Source: Sipunculus nudus (Eukaryota; Annelida; Sipuncula; Golfingiida; Sipunculidae). From it: a DNA stretch of 64,000 bases. Made by a program: the position numbers and the translations under genes. The notes under the pieces are model-generated. The model did not search any database and was not told the DNA's origin. It saw only the letters and a list, made by a program, of their open reading frames with translations. The stretch lies in the NCBI GenBank assembly GCA_026874595.1, contig CM049310.1:45289058-45353057 (forward strand). The letters are read 5' to 3'. Positions 60,079-64,000 of this stretch are shown piece after piece. Each line of letters opens with the position of its first letter. Position 1 is the stretch's first letter.

Positions 60079-60261
60079 TTATCGTCTGGCTAGCTGCACT
60101 TCCGGTCTTAGGCTGGTCATACACTTGTACTGTAGACCCCTACCTGCTCTATCCCATTAAGCCAGTTGTACAGATGAATTATGTAAAAATGCTTTGGTCT
60201 TGTTTTCCTGATCGAGTAAACGCCCTGACGCAAGAAGAAAACAATTAAATCTAGTATGAAC

Positions 60262-60500
60262 CTGTTTTGCTCGTTAATATGAGTGAAACTATTTTGATTG
60301 TTAATATGTCAAAGTGAACCTGTTTTTGATCGTTAATATGTCAAAGTGAACCTGTCTTGCTCTGTAATATTTTAAAGTAAACCTGTTTTGGTTGTTAATA
60401 TATCAAGGTTTACCTGATTTGATTGTAAATTTGTCATAGTGAACCTGGTTTGATTGTTAATGTGTTAAAGTGACTCTTTTTTACTTTTAATATGCCAAAT
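60262..60500 (+). repeat. About 31-bp tandem repeat, 7-8 diverged copies
   Basis: The unit consensus is about AACCTGTTTTGATTGTTAAT plus ATGTCAAAGTG. The copies are well diverged, so this is an old minisatellite. Confidence 0.8.
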
Positions 60501-62864
60501 GCAGATGTTGTGAGTCTTCTTGGTTATTAAACGGGGAATTTTAATTCCGAGTGTATGATGCATTAGTTCAAGATTTCTTTAACAGATGGCTCTAGTATAC
60601 CGCATTAGTGATATTTGCCATTGACACACTTCACCAAAGGTTGTTTTACCTCAAACGAACCTTATCAAATTAGGTACTATGGGACGGCCGTGACTACATG
60701 TCTCAGACGTGAAGTTTATTAAAATAGTAATTGGTACATTTCAAATAATCACCTTCCGTATATGCGCAGGAGATACGGTAACGCATCCGTTCGTGCGTCC
60801 GTGCGTCACGGGGTCAACGGTAAAAACCACAGGACCCACTTCTTGAAAAAGTTTTGGATGCATTTTTAAAATTTACATACCTATATAGGAAGAAACCTGT
60901 TGATTTTTAGGTGAAAGGGTCAAGGTCACAGAAGCGCTCTCCTGATTTTCACACTGTTTAATACATCCAGTCTAATTATGCTAACGTGCGAGGGGATGCT
61001 CCGCTTTGTGATGCCATTGTTATAAATGTATCGGTTTAGAACTATCTGTAAAGACCGAATTGCTTACTTTTGACTTCTTTCTCTGGCGAACCCAGATTTC
61101 TGTAAGTGCCACTTTCCTGATTTTTTTAAATCTAATTATTTTTTACACAACATGCAGTGATTTATGCTGTACACCAAATATAGTATATATGACGTTTTTT
61201 GAATGTATGCTGGTTAGCTGAACATTAGAATATGCCATAACAGCTCTGAGAGAATCATCTGTGAAGCTCCTCATAATGCGCACTAGGCACCCAGTGTTAT
61301 TTTGCTAATGATTTGCAAAAGATTTAGTAATTTTCTCTCGTAAGAATAATTGTAATTATTGTGTCTTTTAATTGTTAGAAAATACTAAGTAAAATTTGTA
61401 TAGGTCACCGACCGGATCCTGGATAAATATTGTAATTTTATGGGATGTATTCAGAATTCATTATACTTAGGCGACTAAAAAATATTATTGTTGTTGTAAA
61501 TCATATAGTTGTGATGTCGACGGATGTATTTCATAATGTACGGATGTAATACCTAATAGACATTATATGACATTCCTAATACATAAATCTGCTGGGGAAT
61601 TTTGTAGTCAACTTGAATTCATCCCTGAAACGAAGATACTTCATTTGGATCCTGTAACGTCTGTAAACCGTCAAGAAGACCTAACGCTCCATGCATCGAA
61701 TATTGATTACTCATTTATTTATTAAATATTGACATGCATGGAATATTTTAATACACCAAACACCTCCCATAATATGAGATATCCTACACAACATTTCTGA
61801 TTCCAAAACAATTAATTATAAGGTTTTCATTAAAAATATTAAATTAATAAATATGACAGACGTGCAGTGTTGCTATGTTCTCGCTCCAGATTTCGAGCAT
61901 ATTTATTATGATATGTAATTGGCATAATGGGTAAATTGGCCAATAAGTTTGACTTATCGGTCTGAAAATTTGCATGCCCATCCATCTAAATAGCTTGTGT
62001 TGCTTTTAGAAGACCTGTGGTCCCCCTTACAATCACATATTCGTACAATACACGAAGCAATTATCTCAGGAGTGGTTTGATCTGCCTGAAAATGAACATG
62101 TAGATCTTGGAATGGTTATCTTATATAAATGATAGACCATGGGCCAAAATGTCGAAACCATAACCCCTCCCCTTGTACACTTCAATTTCCAGCATGATTT
62201 TCTGTTACCATGGGTGGTCAGCCATCATTATCTGCATATTTGACATTTAAATGGTGGTGGGTGTGAGCATCAGAGCAGTTGCAATGGCAATATATTAGCG
62301 AAAATCAGGAATTTAAAAAAACCCATACATTTTCTAAATAAACACCATAAAAACATAATCAACGTTGGTATAAATAAATGTGTATTTTAAGTTGCCCAGT
62401 TCACTTAAATAGAGATTTGGTTCATAAAAGGTAACAGTGATGAAAAATCGCAGTTGAGAAACATAAATTAAATATTTTAGAAAATGTAACAAAAATGCAA
62501 CACATAAGTATAATCTAAAGGTATATTTATTCATGCTTATAGTTGTGTGGTTCATGGCCAACAGGATATGGCTCGTTTAACGTCACCTTCATGCAAAATC
62601 ATAGCCGTTTTCATGGTTACATAGACATGGTCATCATAGACACGATAGACTTAGGGGTGTCAAAATAGGGGCAGTCCATATAGCCTCCTGGGCCGGCATG
62701 GAGCTCCTCCCATTTAGACAGTAATTTAACCACGTTTTCTAGTTAGCCAAGAACCTGAGCTATAAAAGTTTCCTTGTTTCTCAAGTACCAAGTTCTACCA
62801 CCAGGTTTTAGCACTGGTGACAGTTCCTTTCATGAGGACACATGTACAAACTACCAAAATGATA
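60501..62864. other. Intergenic DNA, no gene recognised
   Basis: No exon was supported. A GTGCGTCCGTGCGTCACGGGG-like tract near 60793-60812 and GGGTCAAGGTCACAG near 60927 resemble the head and body words of the dispersed repeat families. Confidence 0.5.
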
Positions 62865-63820
62865 TAGCATATGGTAATTTATGGTTGCTACGGTTATCAG
62901 TCATTCATATGACGAACACCAGCGTTTTTTGCATTTTAAGTGTATCCCATTTAGATTAATTTATTTTTATATAACCTTGATTTTACTCAGCGGATATGTA
63001 TTTTTAGAAGTAATATATGTATATCTTTATCAGGTAGCTACAGAAAAAATTGGGGGTCGCTGTTAGCTCTGTGGTAGAGTAGACGACCGGCTGTCAGAGG
63101 GTCATGGGTTCGATTCCCATACTCTGTGATCCGAATGTATATATTCAGCAATACACCCACTGTATTTATGCATATGGTATGTTAACCAATAAACATACGC
63201 CATTAACGTGTCTGATATAGCGGCATCACGTACGACATTCTACATCCATAGTGAACAGTTTGATTTTCTGTAACAAATTACCAAATATCGAGATAAGTGA
63301 CAGCTTGTGATAGTGAGATGAGTGGTTATTATATACATAATGATTAGTTATTTAGGCTGCACTACTAGTTGTATATATGATAATTAGTTATATGTATAGT
63401 CTAACCTATCTATTCAATATACTCTAAGGTCTGCATTCTGTGCGCCTGTTTCAAGGTTCATTACACTTATTTAGTATTATACCACTATAAGCAGTATAAG
63501 TATCACAGTCCGCTGTTACATATTTGTGTTTTGGTTTCAGCTCATGTATTATACAGTATTGTTTATTCCTACATGTACATATGAAATGAACAGTAATATA
63601 CGTCGTCCTAGCTAAACATTTGGTGGTAAACGCTTCAAAATGTTCAAATTGTGTCATATATCCGAAATCCAAATGCGCATCTGTTAATTTTGACTACAGT
63701 GTGTGTGATATATACCATGTTGTTGGTAGAGATGACTTATTCAGATCAAGGACATTTTAAGATCCAGTCCCCGAATTCAATGCACGCTTGAATTTAATCA
63801 AATCGATTGCAATGGTAGAA
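62865..63820 (+). repeat. About 0.9-kb dispersed repeat, copy 2
   Basis: The partner of 13005-13900, in the same orientation with the same order of landmarks. It differs by a tRNA-like block inserted at about 63040-63131 and by a 185-bp tandem duplication at its right end. Confidence 0.8.
63055..63131 (+). tRNA. tRNA-like sequence (tRNA pseudogene or SINE head; GTC in the anticodon-loop position)
   Basis: It has a D-arm-like TTAGCTCTGTGGTAGAG (63063-63079), CTGTCAG as a plausible anticodon loop with GTC, a variable-region-like GGGTC, and a perfect T-arm ATGGG-TTCGATT-CCCAT containing the Pol III B-box GGTTCGATTCC. The acceptor stem pairs poorly, and the spacing between D-stem and anticodon arm is irregular. 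This favours a tRNA pseudogene or tRNA-derived SINE head over a working tRNA-Asp gene. Confidence 0.45.
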
Positions 63821-64000
63821 AGAAATGTTCAAATTGTGTCATATATCCGAAATCCAAATGCGCATCTGTTAATTTTGACTACAGTGTGTGTGATATATAC
63901 CATGATGTTGGTAGAGATGACTTATTCAGATCAAGGACATTTTAAGATCCAGTCCCCGAATTCAATGCACGCTTGAATTTAATAAAATCGATTGCAATGG
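63641..64000 (+). repeat. 185-bp tandem duplication running off the window end
   Basis: TGTTCAAATTGTGTCATATA starts at 63641 and again at 63826. The two units are almost identical to the window end, so a longer array may continue. Only one unit-length segment is present in the 13-kb copy. Confidence 0.9.

Overview
The window is AT-rich nuclear DNA from an intron-bearing animal. The genes look metazoan (a KIF13B/Khc-73 kinesin tail and an SLC16-type transporter). The repeats suggest a lophotrochozoan, most likely a bivalve mollusc: tRNA-derived SINEs, many (TA)n tracts, long poly-G/poly-C runs, and a palindrome-ended 'AGCTCAGCTGACT' family. The taxon call is inference. Most short open frames are repeat or intron noise, so genes were rebuilt from splice sites, reading phase and family similarity.

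Three genes are supported. (1) Plus strand, 3988-8016: the last four recognised exons of a KIF13B/Khc-73 kinesin, ending in a CAP-Gly domain. (2) Minus strand, 20288-27576: four phase-consistent exons of an SLC16 (monocarboxylate transporter-like) protein. Its N-terminal exon was not found. Genes 1 and 2 converge tail to tail across about 12 kb. (3) Plus strand, 50774-59006: four exons encoding three consecutive MLLE (PABC) domains. Read from the first Met of the first recognised exon, this is a 231-residue protein made almost only of MLLE domains. A candidate upstream exon ending at 49349 is phase-compatible.

Layout: 1-3987 KIF13B intron with an inverted SINE pair and a clean hairpin; 3988-8016 KIF13B; 8017-20287 3' region and repeats, including a TTAA-bounded MITE; 20288-27576 SLC16 gene with a large repeat-filled intron; 27577-50773 repeat-rich DNA with a LINE endonuclease relic, a 4.45-kb inverted-repeat element, a multi-level nested insertion (43.0-46.0 kb), a 1-kb TIR element with a 10-bp target duplication (48.2-49.2 kb) and a foldback; 50774-59006 the triple-MLLE gene; 59007-64000 a 214-bp MITE with an 8-bp target duplication, short tandem arrays, and a diverged second copy of the 13-kb repeat carrying a tRNA-like insertion.

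The strongest unusual signal is in the MLLE gene. The intron after its third recognised exon opens with about 24 head-to-tail copies of a 44-bp unit. Each unit is the last 37 nt of that exon plus the first 7 nt of the intron, so the 5' splice site itself has been amplified. MLLE-2 and MLLE-3 also share an intron at the same codon, which points to exon duplication, while MLLE-1 lacks it.
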